From Edaphochlamys debaryana (taxonomy: Eukaryota > Chlorophyta > Chlorophyceae > Chlamydomonadales): 64,000 nucleotides of DNA. Positions within the stretch are counted from its first letter, which is position 1. Each line of letters opens with the position of its first letter. The notes under the pieces were generated by a model that worked only from the letters and a program-made list of their open reading frames with translations, did not search any database and was not told the origin of the DNA. Where the stretch lies: NCBI GenBank assembly GCA_016858145.1, contig JAEHOE010000166.1, forward strand, positions 62,001-126,000, written 5' to 3'. A program made the position numbers and the translations under genes. This document shows positions 1 to 13,700 of this stretch, piece after piece.

Positions 1-2569
1 CGAAGGCCAGCAGGTGCGGCACGAGGGTTGACCAGATCGAGGCAACTGGGTCGGACAAAGCGGATCCAGATCTAGATCCAGAGCCTGCGCCGCCGGCGCC
101 GACGCCCGCGTTCACCCAGGCGGGTGGAGCGGCCGCGGGCTGGGCACCACCTTCGGGCTTGGCAGCGGCCTCGTCAGCGGCGCAGCTGTGTACGACGGCG
201 GTCCACGTGGCCATGTCGTACAGCAGCTCGCTCAGCTCGTCCAGTTGCTCGGCCGGCCACGCGTCCGCTGTGGCCTGCACCTCCGCAGCGATGGCTGGGT
301 CGCCCGTGGCGAGGAGGGGCAGCAGGGCGTGGCGCACGGGGGGGCTGTCGACCTCCGGGCCCGCTGTGACAAACTCGACCTGGTTAGGGCAACAGGAAGC
401 GGCATGAGCAAAGCTTAACGCGGGAAAAGCTTGGCGCAAGGATGTGTTGGAGTGTTGGGAAGCGGTGTGAGGAGCTTGTAATGGAGGATGAAGCGGGACG
501 TTGTGGTATAAAGACCACCTAGATATTGGAACTGTTTTGGTGCCTCACAAGGCCTGAGGGTGCCCATGTCTGCTTCCCATGCCCGGCCGCTTACCAGGAC
601 CAAACCCGGTTGCGGCGCAGCCAGCAGCTGGATGTCGTACTCCCGCACGCCGTACGGCAACTCCTCACCCCCGCTACCGCCACCGCCGCCGCCGGGCACC
701 GGCGTGACACGGGCCGCCAGGTGCCTGCCGCCGCAGCGGACCATCGCCGACACTGCCACCTCCGCCGCCGCCGCCGCCGCCCCAGACACGTGAAGCGCCA
801 TTCGCAGCCGCGGCAGCGCCGGGACCGGATCAGCCTCCGCCGCTCCGCCAGCCGACCCAGAAGCCAGGCACAGCACGCGAGGCGTGAGGCAGGCAACCGT
901 CACGGCGCCGTCGGCGCCTGCCGCCGCCGCCGGCAGCGGCAGCGGGACGGGCGTGATGGTGCGCTGGTCTCGGAGCTCGATCTGGCGGAGGATGTCGTCC
1001 TCCGTGGCCCTGCCGTCGGCGCCGCTGCCGCCGCTGCGTGCCTCCACCGCCGCCGCCAGCGCCTGGTACAGCCCCAGCGCCGTCACCACCGCTCGCGCCT
1101 GCAGCGCCGGGTCTGACGCCAGCTCCCACGCCTCCACGCCCTGCGCGCCTGCGCGGGTGCAGGCAAAGGGGAGTACGGGAATGACACGGGCGGAACGAGA
1201 GAACGCCAGTGCGCGCGCTGCTACCGCGATCCCGCATGGGCGGGTAGAATGCTGGCCAGCGCAAGTGCCCCCGACCTGCCTTCTTGTCACGTGCCGCCCT
1301 CCCGCCTGTGCCTCGCTTGCCACTGCAAGTCCATTGCGCCGCCCCCCACGCAGAGCCCAGCACACGCCCGGCCCCGCGAGCGCCTGCCGCCGCCGCCTCT
1401 GCCCTCCATCCCTGCCGGCCCCCTGTCGGCCCCCACCCCACCCCACGGCCCCCGCTCACCCTCCGCCCGCTCCAGTACCAGCAGCAGCTCGATGCACCCC
1501 GCCCGCACGTAGGCGCCGGCCAGGCGCAGGCCCCTCTCCTGAGCCAGGGCCGCCAACCGGGCCTGAGGCAGCAGCATGGCCCCGGAGAGAGGAGGGGACG
1601 GTTGGAGGAGGGCACTGAGGGCAGCTGCCGGCGCGTGCCTCCAAACATGTAGCACCATTTTCTTTAGTGTTTCCAAGCAAGCAGCGGCAGGTGTGGCCAC
1701 AGCGGCTCACCTGGAACCCCGGGACTACTTGGTCTGGCTCCACACCGGCGATCTGGGCGGGGCGCGGGAAAGGAGGGAGGGGCGGTGCTGATGCGCGCGC
1801 TCGGCCCGATGCAGTCTCCTGTGCTAGATGCACAGCAAACCGCTTCGATTTAACCTGGGCGTAGCACACTTGGCCGCGTGGGCAGCCGTCGGCGCAGCCG
1901 CAGGCAAAGCCGGAGCCCAAAGCCAATGCCAATGCCCCAACTCAGCCGCTGTGTGCGCCCTAGAATGTGTGCCCCTGCCCGCGGGCTGCAAACCGAACGT
2001 TCCATCCACCAGCTGTACGGCAAAGCCGCCATCCTGCTGACCTTCATCTGCAGTGTACAGCGCTGTATGGGCGAGCGGTACACCATGCTTGGGCGGGAAG
2101 CAGGGCGTCCGCCAGGGCCCGCAGCCGCCGCCAGCTCCCCCGCTCCCGCCGCGGCGGCCGCAGCCTCGCTCTGGGCCAGAGTCAGGATCGAAGCCACGGC
2201 CTCAGTGAGGGCTCGTGAGGGCGCCGCACCACGGGTCGGGCCCTCGGTCAGGACCGCCCTCGGGCTCTGGACCCCGTGGAGGCCAGCGCAGCAGGCGCCC
2301 CGCTGCCCCGGGCCCACATGGCCGCCGCCCTCCTCGGTCAACAACCACGCCGCGTGGGCGCTAACGTCAGGCTTGTTCGTGAAGGCGGCACCTTCCGGTG
2401 GCTCGTCCATGGCACGAACGGAGCCTCTGCAACGGGCCGTCGCGAGGCTTGCGTCGTCGTCGTCCTCCGGCGGACTGTCGGTGGCCGAGTGGCCTCCGCC
2501 AGCAGTGTCAGGTGGATCGCCGTGTGTGCTGCAGGCGACTTGGGGTGGTGAGTCGGCTCGGCCGCACAT
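1..2569 (-). CDS. Multi-exon gene, C-terminal part, possibly SBP/CRR1-like (partial at left edge)
   Basis: Minus-strand exons with matching phases are seen at 1709-1755, 1460 to about 1567, 595-1148 and 379 to beyond 1, each bounded by GT/AG. A further exon ends near 1855. Joining 595 to 379 gives an uninterrupted frame (QPGLVL then VEFVTAG), which supports the model. Upstream, an open Ala-rich, Asp-rich stretch (about 2569-2050) may hold the N terminus, with ATG candidates at 2569 and 2410, but the exons there are unresolved. The segment AYVRAGCIELLLVLE and the following PYGVREYDIQLL ... GLVLVEF block remind me of the conserved region C-terminal to the zinc finger in algal SBP-type (CRR1-like) transcription factors. 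No SBP zinc finger lies in the window, so this is a weak inference. The gene is divergent from the coiled-coil gene at 4727. Confidence 0.45.
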
Positions 2570-4726
2570 CACCAGGACCAGGACGACGAGCCGGTGAAGT
2601 GCTAGCGCGAGCGCGTCCCGGCACCAGGCCGATAGGAGCGCCAGCGCTGCGGGTCTTGGCAACCCGCCTACAGGCTGACTACGCGCGGGGAGGAGAGGGG
2701 TGGGTTTCGGGGTCAGTGTCAACCCTCCACCTGAGCGCCCCATCCGAGATGCATCCCATGCGCCCCATCCGAGATGCATTGGCAGGTGGTAGGGCGAGTA
2801 GGGAGCGGAGTCCATTGCCGATGCTCGAGTTGCCTCGACGTCAGGATAACCCCAGGGAAAACGCCGACAGCATATATGGATGTCAAATGATCTTAAGCGA
2901 TCGAAAATGGCTGGTATGCGTCAACAAAGATGAACCGCCCTTTTACGTTCGAGACACGCTGACGCCGTGCGGCTGCGCCATGCGGCTGACTGGCTTGCAT
3001 GATCACGGATACGGGCATCAAATGCGAATGTCGGCACCGCCTGTGCGGGCCCGGTGCCGACAGCACCCTCGACCGCAATGACTCCTCCGAGCTAAGGAGG
3101 GGCCACAGAGTGAGCCTGCGCCCTTCACGTGATTTGCTTGTCACGCCTGGAAGCTTTGGTGCACGTCCTAGCGTCCGAGCTCGCGTCGGTCTCAGCACCG
3201 GCCCCCGCCCTTGCCGCCCGTCACCTGCTCCAGCGCACGATGTCTTGAGCCAGTGGATGCGTAACGAACGTACTGAGATGCGTAATAAGAACTGAGTTGA
3301 GGGCAGCAATGGTGGTCGCGGTCGCGCCCGTGTTCTGGCCAAAGGTCGATTCACACTCCAGAAAGGAGATGTAAAGCACGTAGAAGAGCTGGCTGAGCGT
3401 GAGGCGTGAGGCGAGTGACGTCGCAGCGGGATGGTCTACGCGCCTGTGTCCGCGGCGCAACCTCGACGCAACGATTGCTGGCTGAGAGTGAAGGGTGCAG
3501 AGAGGAGGAGGTGAAAGACCAAGGGCCAAGACATCCGACATCGTGTACCAGCGCAGTACGGAGGGGACGACGTGTGAGTCCACGGCGACTGCCCCTCGAC
3601 ACGCCTCAACCCCTCGACCCCCGCGATCATGCGCTGACTCAAGAGGTCGGAATTAAGGCACATTGCCTCGTCCGCTCAACCTTCATGCGACTACCGCAGT
3701 ACCGGTACGAGGTTCGAGGGTCCAGAGCTCCAGACCCGAGGCCCTCCTTTAGTCCATCCTCTTCCGCCTGCGTTTACCTAAACGCCTTGCCGAGCTAGGC
3801 CCCCCGCCCCCCGGTGCTGGGGCATGTGAGCGGCCTGCACTTCTAGGAGTTCTAGCAGGGTAGCCCACCACTTGGCCGCCTCTGCATCTCAGCCACACGG
3901 AGGACCGGCACCCTTTGCGGCACCGCTCCAGACTCAACGGGCCAGCGCCACTCCGCGCTTGTGATCTTCTGCCACTTTCCCTTCCCGTCCGGTCCCCAGG
4001 CCTCCCGCCACACACCCTGGAGCTGGCCCACTCACACTGTCTGTGCTGGTGGCACCCAGCACATGCTAGTATCCAAGGGCAGGGGCGCTGAGGACTGAGG
4101 CAGTCCGACTGACCTACAGGGGCGGCCTTGGGAATCACCACGGCTTACCCTCGACCCTGCGCTCTGGTCTGACCCACCAGCAGCCCAAAACTGCTTCCCG
4201 GGCGGCTGCATGAGGCTGGTACTTCAGGCCGTACCTGGAGTCCTGGACGTCCTGGAGGTGTCTCAAGTTGGTGCCAAAGGAGTCCAGCCTGTTAGGTCCC
4301 AACCTCCAAAGAGAGGTGACCGACGACGTGTGCCGGGCTGCCGGCTGGCAGGACGGCGATACACGGTATTACAGGGAAGGCCCGGGCGACGCCCTCCTGC
4401 CCGCAGCCTGCGCGGCTGCGCAGGAACAGGGCCCGGCCCTACCAGGCAAGGGCCAGGAGAACAGAGATGAGCCTTGTCGTGATGCTTATTCGTAGTCGCG
4501 CGCTGGCCGGAGGTGAGGCCGTGAGGGCGGTGATCGTGCTGACCGCCGAGGTCGGCCGACAGCTGCGCCTGTGCGCCACCCGCCACGGCGCCCCATGACG
4601 CGGGTACCCCCTACTCGCGACCCTGCACTCCACAGACAGCAGCCTGCAACGCTGTGAGGACGATCTAGACATGTTACCAGCACCTGCTAGACAGCCTTAG
4701 CACCTGGAGGCTGCACTCCGGCCAAC
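2570..4726. other. Intergenic region between divergent genes
   Basis: About 2.1 kb with no convincing coding exon on either strand. The open frames here are short, overlap each other in all frames, and show none of the Ala/Glu periodicity or splice-bounded structure of the neighbours. It should hold the promoters and 5' leaders of the minus-strand gene to the left and the plus-strand coiled-coil gene to the right. I see no clear TATA box that I would defend. Confidence 0.5.
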
Positions 4727-7700
4727 ATGTTGCAATTCTTGGTGTTCGCGGTCCTCGGCCTCGCGGCGTGGTTCTACAGGAGAGCAGTTTCAAGGGACTT
4801 GGATGCCAGCATCGCAGAGCGCGAGCGGGACACTGCGCTTGGGGAGCTTGCGGAGAGAGACAGAGCGCTGGCTGACGCCCGCAAGCAGCTGGTGAGCTTG
4901 GCATGGCTCAACCTTCTACGTGACCTTGGTTAGGTATCTCACCGGAGTCCCCACGAGCTGGTCTTTGTGTCGGCCCAAATTCAAGTGCCGGCACCACGCG
5001 GTCGGCGGCCGGGTCTCCAGTCCAGCGCGCCCATGAGGCATGCGTGTGATGTCCTGCGTAGCTGAGACGCATAAGACACGGGTTGATCGCGCTGCGGAGG
5101 TTTGAACTGGCGCTCCCCCCACGCGCTTGCCCCCCTCCCGTCCCCCGATTCCCCTCGCAGGAGGAGAAGGACGAAGCCATCAAGGAGCGGGAGAAGCGCA
5201 TCGATGATCTGCAGTGTACTGTGAAGGAGAGGAATGTTACAATCGACAAGCTAGAGTGAGTGCTGGCACGCACGGCTGCGGTGGTCTCTGCGGCACCATC
5301 TTCGGGCATCGCCCCCTATCAGCACCCCCGACCAGCATTCCAACAGTCTGATCAAGCGCTACCCTCGGTCATTCCGCAATTAAGGATCCCTATCGCACGT
5401 CTAACTCGCACCCGCCACAGGAATGTACAACAGAAGTCCCCTGGGGCCCTGCACAACCCCGCGCCTGTCGCAGAGTCCTCAGCTTTTGCCTCTCGGCCCA
5501 TCTCTTCCTCCTCAGGGAACAACTTCAAGTGACGGAGAAGGAGCGGAAACAAACCAAGCAGGATCTGGGCCGCGCCAGCCGCCTCCTCGCCAGGCTCGGT
5601 GTAGCTTTCCCTGTCGATGCCACTCCCATGACCGCTCCCCGCGGCGCCCGGCCCGCTTCTAGCCTGGCCACACCCTCCCTTGCGACCGGGGCTGCTACCG
5701 TTGGAGGCCTCCGTGCTCGCACCAGGGCCGCGGCAACCCCGGCCCAGCTCTTCACCAGCAACTTCGCGGCTGGGAGCGGCGCAGCAGCGTCCTCCGTCCC
5801 TGCTCCCGCGGGCAGCGAGACCCAGGGGACTGCTGCCAGCCCTTCCATGGCCTTTGGTTCACCAACAGGTGAGACGCGATGTAACGAGCGCGTTGCCTGC
5901 ACCTTCGTGGAGCGCTAGTCTTGGGATGAGAAAGGCTGGCCCGTCTGCTGGTGTCATGGCACCGACAAACCAGGGGACGCTCTGCGCCCTGCTCCTTCTG
6001 CTGGGGCACTGAGGGCGTGTGCACCCTAATGCCGCCTTGACCCCTCTTTGGTCACCTCACGTCTTCCGTGCAGGCATTGCGGAGGATGAGGCCACGTCCA
6101 CCTGCCGCCAGGAGGCCATCGAGGAGCAGGTGAGCGCACCGACCGCCTCCGCTTCTCTCGGGTATCACTTCGGTTGATCAGTCGTACCCAGGCTCCAACC
6201 TCGTACGCCATTCACACGGTTTGTCGATCCCAGGCCGACCCACATCGCCACGGGGCTTGATCGCTGCCTAGGCCCTTCGCCCACTTTCACCGACCTCCCC
6301 TTCCTCTGCGCAGCACTACCCCGAGCTCCTGGCACAGGCGCAGGCCGAGGCGAGCCGCCTTTCCGCGGAGGCGGACGAGCTGCGCAGCGAGGCGGAGGCC
6401 GCCAAGGCGGAGGCGGAGGCCGCCAGAGCAGAGGCAGAGGCGCGACGCGGGGCCCTGGATGCGGCTCAGGCGGAGGCGGCCAAGCGTGCGCAGCTTCTTG
6501 CGGATGCGCAGTCCAGCCTGTGAGTTCAGGGTTGCGGTGGGCGGGGCAGTGCATCTGATTGCGCGTACTTAGCACTGGTCGTCTGCTTCTTGGCCTAGCA
6601 TTGTGTCCTTGCTTCACCCTTGCATGAGCTTTGCCATGTCCTCTGCACCTGTCGACGCAGGGCGGCGATGGAGTCAAGGGTGGCCCAGCTGCAAGCAGTT
6701 GAGGCGCAGCTGGCGGTGGCTAAGGCCGAGGTCTCAGCAGCAACGGCAGCGGCTGCCTCCTCCACCAGCGAGCTGACGGAGGTGCGGGCGCAGCGGGACG
6801 CGGCCGTCGTGGCCCTGACGGCGGTGCGTAACGGCGAGCTGGCGGCGGTGACGGCGGAGGCGGAGAAGCTGCGGAAGGAGCTGGCGGGTCTGCAGGCCGA
6901 CCTGACGTCGGCGCGCACCGCCGCCGCCGCTGCTGCTGCCGATACCCAGCGGGCGGAGGCGCTGGCGGCGGACCTGGCAGCAGCGAAGGCCCAGCTGGCG
7001 GAGGCGATTGGCACAATGGCGGAGGCTGACGCTGCCGCGGCGGAGGCCGAGGCCGCCAAGGCGGAGATCGCCGGCCTGCGGACCCAGCTGGCGGCGGCGG
7101 AGGCCGCTGGCAAGGCGGCGCACGGCGAGGTAGCGGAGCTCAAGGACCGCACGGCAGCCGCCGAGGAGAAGAGCGCGGCGGCGGCGGAGGCGGCTGAGCA
7201 GCTCAAGGTGTGTTATTTTGCGCTGCCTCGCTCGACAGTCTAGGTTGTGACGAAGTTGCAGGTCATCCGCTGACCCACTGCTTTCCGCATTCACCGTTCA
7301 CCCTCGCGTGTCAATGAATGCCCACTCCGAAGCTGAGACTTGGGTCGTTAAACGACTTCCGTTTCCGTGCACGCGCAGGAGGCTGAGGCGCGTCTGCAGG
7401 ACGCCCTTCAGCAGCTGGCGACAGAGCGCCGCGACCGCCAGTCTGACGTGGAGCGCCTGCAGGCCCGCATTAGTCAGCTGGAGGCGGCGGCCGCCGATGC
7501 GAGTGAGAGCTCAACCGCCCTGGCGGTGGCGGAGGCGGCAGCCGCCGCCGCCGAGGCCGAGGCGGCGCAGGCCCGAAAGGTGGCGGAGGAGGCGCAGGCC
7601 GCTGCGGACAAGGCCGCGGCGACGGAGGCGGAGCTGAGGCAGGAGCTGGCCGTAGCGACGGCGGCAGCAGCTGCCGCTGAAGCGGCGGCGCGTCAGCAGG

Positions 7701-10700
7701 TCACGGAGACGGCGGCAGCGGAGGCGGAGGGTCTTCGTGAGCAGCTGGACGAGGCCCAGGCGGCTCTCGCCCAGGCCGCTGCGGCCGAGGCGGAGGCCAA
7801 GACCGCTGCGGAAGAGGCGAACGTGCGTCTGGCTGAGCTTGAGTCCGTGCTCAGCAGCACCAAGACGGAGAGGGACGCTGCCGCCAGCGCTGCCAAGGCC
7901 GAAGCCGATGCAGCAGGCGCCGAGGTCAAGGCCGCCCACGCGGCCACCGAGGCCCTGCGTCAGGAGCTCGCGGCGGCCCAGGCGGGGGCCATGGAGGCCC
8001 AGGCCGCCAAGGACGAGGCCTGGACCCTCCGCGCTCAGCTGGCCGGGTCCGAGGCCGCCGCCATGATCGCCCGCGAGGCGGCGGCGGTGGCCGTGGGTCT
8101 ACGGCAGGAGCTGGCGGCGCTGCGGGGGCAGCATGGGGAGGCGGAGGCGGCCTTGGGGGCGCTGAGGGAGGAGGCCGACGACTTGTCCGCCAAGCTGTCT
8201 TCCGCCGAGGCGCTTGCTGCTCAGAAGGCCTCCGAGCTGTCCGCCCTTCAGCAGCAGCTGGCGGGTCTGCAGAGCACCCTGGAGGCTCTGGAGGCGGCGG
8301 AGGCGACCGAGGCGGCCGAGCGTGAGACCGTCGGGGCCGAGGCCGAGACGGCCAAGGCCGAGGCGGAGGCGGCGAGGGCCGAGCTCAAGGCCGCACAGGA
8401 GGCAGCCGAGGCTGCCCAGTCTTGTGCCGCCGAGCTGGAGGCGGCGGCGGACGCTCTGCGCAAGCAGCTGGCGGCGGCACAAGCGGCGACCAAGGAGGCT
8501 GTGGACGCCCGGGATGCGGCGGTCGCCAGGGCGGACGCTGAGGTCAAGGGCATGACTAACGTGCTCGATGAGCTGTTGAAGGACCAAGCATCACTAGCGG
8601 TAAGCTCGATGTGGGGTAAACCTGTCTCGAACTGCGGTTTCGTGTCGCATCCAAGTCCTTATGGTTTCCGCCGCATCCAATGAAACCCCCGCTCGCGCGC
8701 TGTCCACCCGCTCTGCTGGCTCCGCACTTATGCCTCTTGCTTCCTGAACGTACCGCTTTCTGCAGGACACGGCGGCCCATAACAACGAGCAACTCAAGCA
8801 GGCCAGGGCAAATCTGGAACACGCCAACGACAAGGCAGCCAAGCTGCAGGCCCAACTGACGGACGCGGAGGCGGCGCTGGCGGCGGCTCAGCAGGAGGCG
8901 GCGGACGCCAGGGTGGCGGCGGAGTCCGCGGCGGCAGCTAGCAGCGCTGGCACTGCGGCGGCTCAGGTCCAGCTCAAGGCCGCCCACGCGGCCGCCGAGG
9001 CCCTTCGTCAGGAGCTCGCAGCGGCCCAGGCGGGGGCCATGGAGGCCCAGGCCGCCAAGGACGAGGCCTGGACCCTCCGCGCTCAGCTGGCCGGGTCCGA
9101 GGCCGCCGCCATGATCGCCCGTGAGGCGGCGGCGGTGGCCGTGGGTCTGCGGCAGGAGCTGGCGGCGGCGGAGGCGGCCGCCGGGGCGGCCAAGGACGAG
9201 GCCGAGGGCCTGCGCTCGCGACTCGCCGAGCTTGAGGTGGGCTGCTCGGGGTGTTACTGTAGTGCGGTAGCCAGTGGCTGCCTTGCTCTACTTGGGGCGG
9301 GATGAGGGTAGCAGCGTCCATTCTCTCGGTCCCCACGGTTCTGGCAGTGACCGACGGTCTTGCTCCCTGCTGCGACGACCCCCGACCCCAGGCCGCTGGT
9401 GGAGAGGTGGAGGAACTGCGCGAGGCTGCTCAGGAGGCACAGGCGGCCCTGGAGCAGGCCCAGGTGGGTGCAAGGCGAGCACCGTAGGCTGAATTTGGAT
9501 GAGCGGAGTGCCGGCCCAGCAGTGGCCCCTTGGCCCATGTCAGTGAGTGGTCCACAACCCCGCCCAATCCGCTTGATCCCGTCCCTACCTGCGCCCGTCA
9601 GTTTGAGCGCGATGAGCTGACTAAGGCGCTGGAGCTGAAGCAGGTGGGTCAGGACGGGGCCCGTTCGTATCGGCTTGGCTGGGCGAGACGTCGTTAGGTC
9701 GGGGATGAACCAAGACGCCGGCGCTAGCCTGAGCGCCCCAGTGCAAGCAGCGTGTTCCAATAATGCTTGGCGCTGGGCTTCCTGTTCAATGCGTGGCTCC
9801 CGGCTTCCGACCCATGCAGAAGGAGCTGACGGACGCCCGCGCGTCACTCACTTCGTCGACGGAAGAGCAGACCCGGCTCATGAACCGAGTTGACCTGGCG
9901 ACGGTAAGCGATTAGGAATGGCGGGTGTTGGCGGGGGCTGTGCTTCGCATTTGAGGAGCACGGGGCGAAGGCGAGCGATGGCCCTGTGGGCTCTACCGGA
10001 AAGCATGCATGCAAGATTGTACCGTTACGTGCAGGTTACGTGCGTTAGCTCCGTGCAGCCCCGCCACGAGATGTTTCCACGCCACGCGCCTGCAGCTGCC
10101 AACCGTCAACCACCAACCGCACATTGCCCGCCTCTCTCCCGTGTGCGCCGCAGATGGAGCTGGATCGCGAGAGCCAGGAGGCGCAGCTGTGGGCGGGGCT
10201 GGCGGAGCGACACAACCTGACCGTGAAGGACATGCAGCGTCAGCTCCGTGACACCGGAGGCGCCGCCGCGGAGAGGGTCGCTGTGCTCAGCGCGGCGCTG
10301 GCGGGCGTGGAGAGGTGCGGCGGGGCCGGCGCTAGCGGGGCTGGGGGCTGGTATGAATAGGCACAACTGTAGGTGCAAGGCTGTGTAAGAGGTTTGAGTG
10401 TGGTGAACCCGACAGGGATGTTGCGGGGCCAGGTATGCGTGCGTGGATTGCATTGTGCCGCCGCCAGTGACAAGCCTTTCGTCCGTTTTTCCTGGCCCCC
10501 AGCATGGTGGCCGAGCTGTCGTCCCAGCTGGACGAGCGCACGGGGCGGTGCGACGCCCTGGAGGTGAGCGAGCTGCAGCAACTCCCCACGACAGCCTCCT
10601 GCCTGCCTGCCTGCCTGCCCCTTGACACTCGCGCCATGACGGGATCAACTGCTCTCAACCGTCGCCCTTGGCTTACAGGCCTTGTGCTCTCTGACCCACC

Positions 10701-13700
10701 CTCCCTCGCCACGCTCCCCATGCCCGCTCTTACCGCCCAGGCTCTGGCCGCGCGCCAGGCGGCCGACCTGGACCGCATCCGCCGCGAGCGGTCCGGCCTG
10801 CAGCAGGTGGGCCGGCGCAGGGGCTCAGGACCAGGCCGTAGCTTAGGCACGCGCCGTGGCAGGGGCCGGTTGATTCTGTATCATTATGCTACAGCACCTG
10901 TACGCCATCACGCCCGCGTCCTTTGGCGATGCCCTCTTGTGCCGCTAACCCTGTACCATTAACCATCGGTCGCTACCAACCACCATCACCCAACCGCCAT
11001 GCAACCAACCACCCCAGGTCCGTGACGCCCACAAGACCGCCCTGGACCAGGCCCTGGCTGACCGAGACGAGGCGGCGGCGGCGCGGTCCGCCATGGAAGC
11101 CCGCGTGGCGGAGCTGGCAGAGCTGGCAGCGCGCTGTGAGGCCGCCGAGGCACGCGCCGCTGAGGCGGAGGCGAAGCACGCTGCTCTCACGGCCCGGGCC
11201 GAGGCCGCCACCGAGGCCGCCGAACACCGGGACGCGGCGGCCGCGGCTGTCGCGGCGGCCATGTCGAGCCACGTGAGGCCAAGGGGCCGAAGGAGATGCT
11301 TGCTACCCTTACTAATACTGTTTTTGATCACCTCGGGCGGGTTGTCTTCGGGCGCCAAGCAGTCTTCGGGCGCCAAGCAGTGATCAGTCATGCCTCTGAC
11401 ACGCGCTGCCCGGTATGCCCTGACACGGTATGCCCTGCCCTGGCCCTCGCAGACCGCCGCCGCCACGGCCCGCTGCGACGAGGTGGTGGGCCTGGCGGCC
11501 GCCATGCAGGCCCGGCAGCGGGGCGACGCCCGGCAGATCACGGACATGGCGGGCGGCCTGCAGGTGAGCGGCGTGCTGCGCGCGTTGCTGAGGGTTGCGT
11601 GCCCGCACGCGTGGGCTGTATTGGGTGCTGCGCTGGGGGACTGGAGCCTGTGGGTTTGTGCTTGGCGGCGTGCTGGGCAGCAGATTGGGGGTCTTGGGCC
11701 ACCCGCAACACAACACAGCCGCAGCGCGCCGTTGCACCAGGGTGCGGTGTACTGGTGTTGGTGTTTCTCTGTCTTGTGGCTCAACCGTTCTGCCCTACGC
11801 GGCCCGCAGGAGACGAGCGAGGCGCTGGCCGCCAAGCTCACCTCGCTCGGCACCGCCGTCGTGGAGGTAAGCCCGGTTCGGCATGACTTTGTGAGTGCCA
11901 CATGCGCCGCCCCATCTAGTACAGCTTCCCGCCCCCGCCACCTGGGCTTTGGGCTGCTGTCTCCGCCAAGTCCATATTTGCTGTCTGTGGACCGTTGGTG
12001 GACCTTTGCAGATGGTTGAAGGCTGACGCCGCTGACTGGGTCTGCTCCACCCCGCAGGCCGAGCAGGTCAAGCAGCAGCTGACAGAGGCGGAGGCGCGGA
12101 GCGAGGCCCTGCGCGGAGAGGCCGAGGAGTCTGCTGCTCAGGTGCGGGGTTGGCGGAGGGGCTGGGACCTTCCATAGGTGCGCTGCTCTTCCCGGCGGTG
12201 GTGGTTACATCCGTGTTTGGTATTTGGTACTGGTGGCGTGTGTTGCGTGAGCTTGTCGGCACATGGGAGGGTTATGGGCTGTCCGTCGATCTGGGCAAAT
12301 GGGCCGTGGCTGGGGGCTGGCTGGGGGTACGGCTCCGTTGCCACGGTCGCCGCGCCCTCCGCCACCCCTCTTGCCGCGTAGTGGCTCCTAGTGCCGGACC
12401 CGAGGCACGGCGGCGGAGAGGGCGGCAGCCTGGGCTCGAGTCCCACGCCTGTCGCTGATGAGAGCCCCATCCCCGTTACTGCCGAAACAGGCAGTGACGA
12501 GGGCGGTGGCACTTAGCTAGGGATCTAGAAAATATGACGCGTCTGCGAGTAGGGACGCCGATGGCATGGGCCTTCGATACGGGACGCAAGCCGTGCCAAT
12601 TGGTGCGCGCATCGCACGCATGACTTCATATCATGGCATTCATTGACAGCTCCGGGGATAGGCTTGTCCGTTTTCGAGGCGAGGAACGAATGAAGTTGTC
12701 AAACAGTAGTGGACGTCAAAGGGTGTTGCGGTTATAACGCCGTGTTACTGATTCAGGCATCTGGGGGCTGCCGATGTCCTGGCGCTCTCGAGACGAGACC
12801 AACTCGGTTGTAACGCGTTGGTTGTTGTGCGCGGACTGCTACGCACGTCCCTACAAAGGCTGGTGGATGTCAGGCGGGCATGGGGGCAGCTCTACCATCA
12901 GCTGTCTTACATCATTCCATTGGTGCCTGCTTACCGGCCAATGTGCCATGCGACCCTCGCAGGCTGCTGCCGCCCACGCCGAGCTGGAGGAAGTCAAGAA
13001 GCAGCTGGCGGAGGCTGCTGCGGCCGCCACCACTGCCAAGGCCCAGGCCGATGCAGCACGCGCCGAGCTCAAGGCCGCCCAAGCAGCGACCGAGGCCCTG
13101 CGTCAGGAGCTCGCGGCGGCCCAGGCGGGGGCCCAGGAGGCCCAGGCCGCCAAGGACGAGGCCTGGACCCTCCGCGCTCAGCTGGCAGGGTCCGAGGCCG
13201 CCGCCATGATCGCCCGCGAGGCGGCGGCGGTGGCCGTGGGTCTGCGGCAGGAGCTGGCGGCGGCGGAGGCTGCCGCTGGGGCCGCCAAGGGCGAGGCTAA
13301 GGGCCTGCGCGCCAAGTTTGCTGACGTGGACGCACTGGCCGCCAAGCTCTCTTCCGCCGAGGCCCTTGCTGCTCAGAAGGCCTCCGAGCTGTCCGCCCTT
13401 CAGCAGCAGCTGGCGGGTCTGCAGAGCACCCTGGAGGCTCTGGAGGCGGCGGAGGCGACCGAGGCGGCGGAGCGTGAGACCGTCGGGGCCGAGGCCGAGG
13501 CGGCCAAGGCCGAGGCGGAGGCGGCGAGGGCCGAGCTCAAGGCCGCCCATGCAGCGGCCGAGGCTGCTCAGTCGCGTGCCGCGGAGCTGGAGGCGGCGGC
13601 GGAGGCTCTGCGCAAAGAGCTGGCGGCATCCCGCGCCGCTACCGCGGCTCGCGCGGCGGAGGCTAAGGAGTCCCAACAGCGGCTAGCAACTACTGCGGAG

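Noticed and set aside
3690..3735. Second tRNA-like GGTTCGAGGG motif
   Set aside because: No flanking stems of the right size; chance match.
12380..12475. tRNA-like sequence with a TCGAGTC loop
   Set aside because: The T-stem is imperfect and no matching acceptor stem or anticodon arm can be folded.
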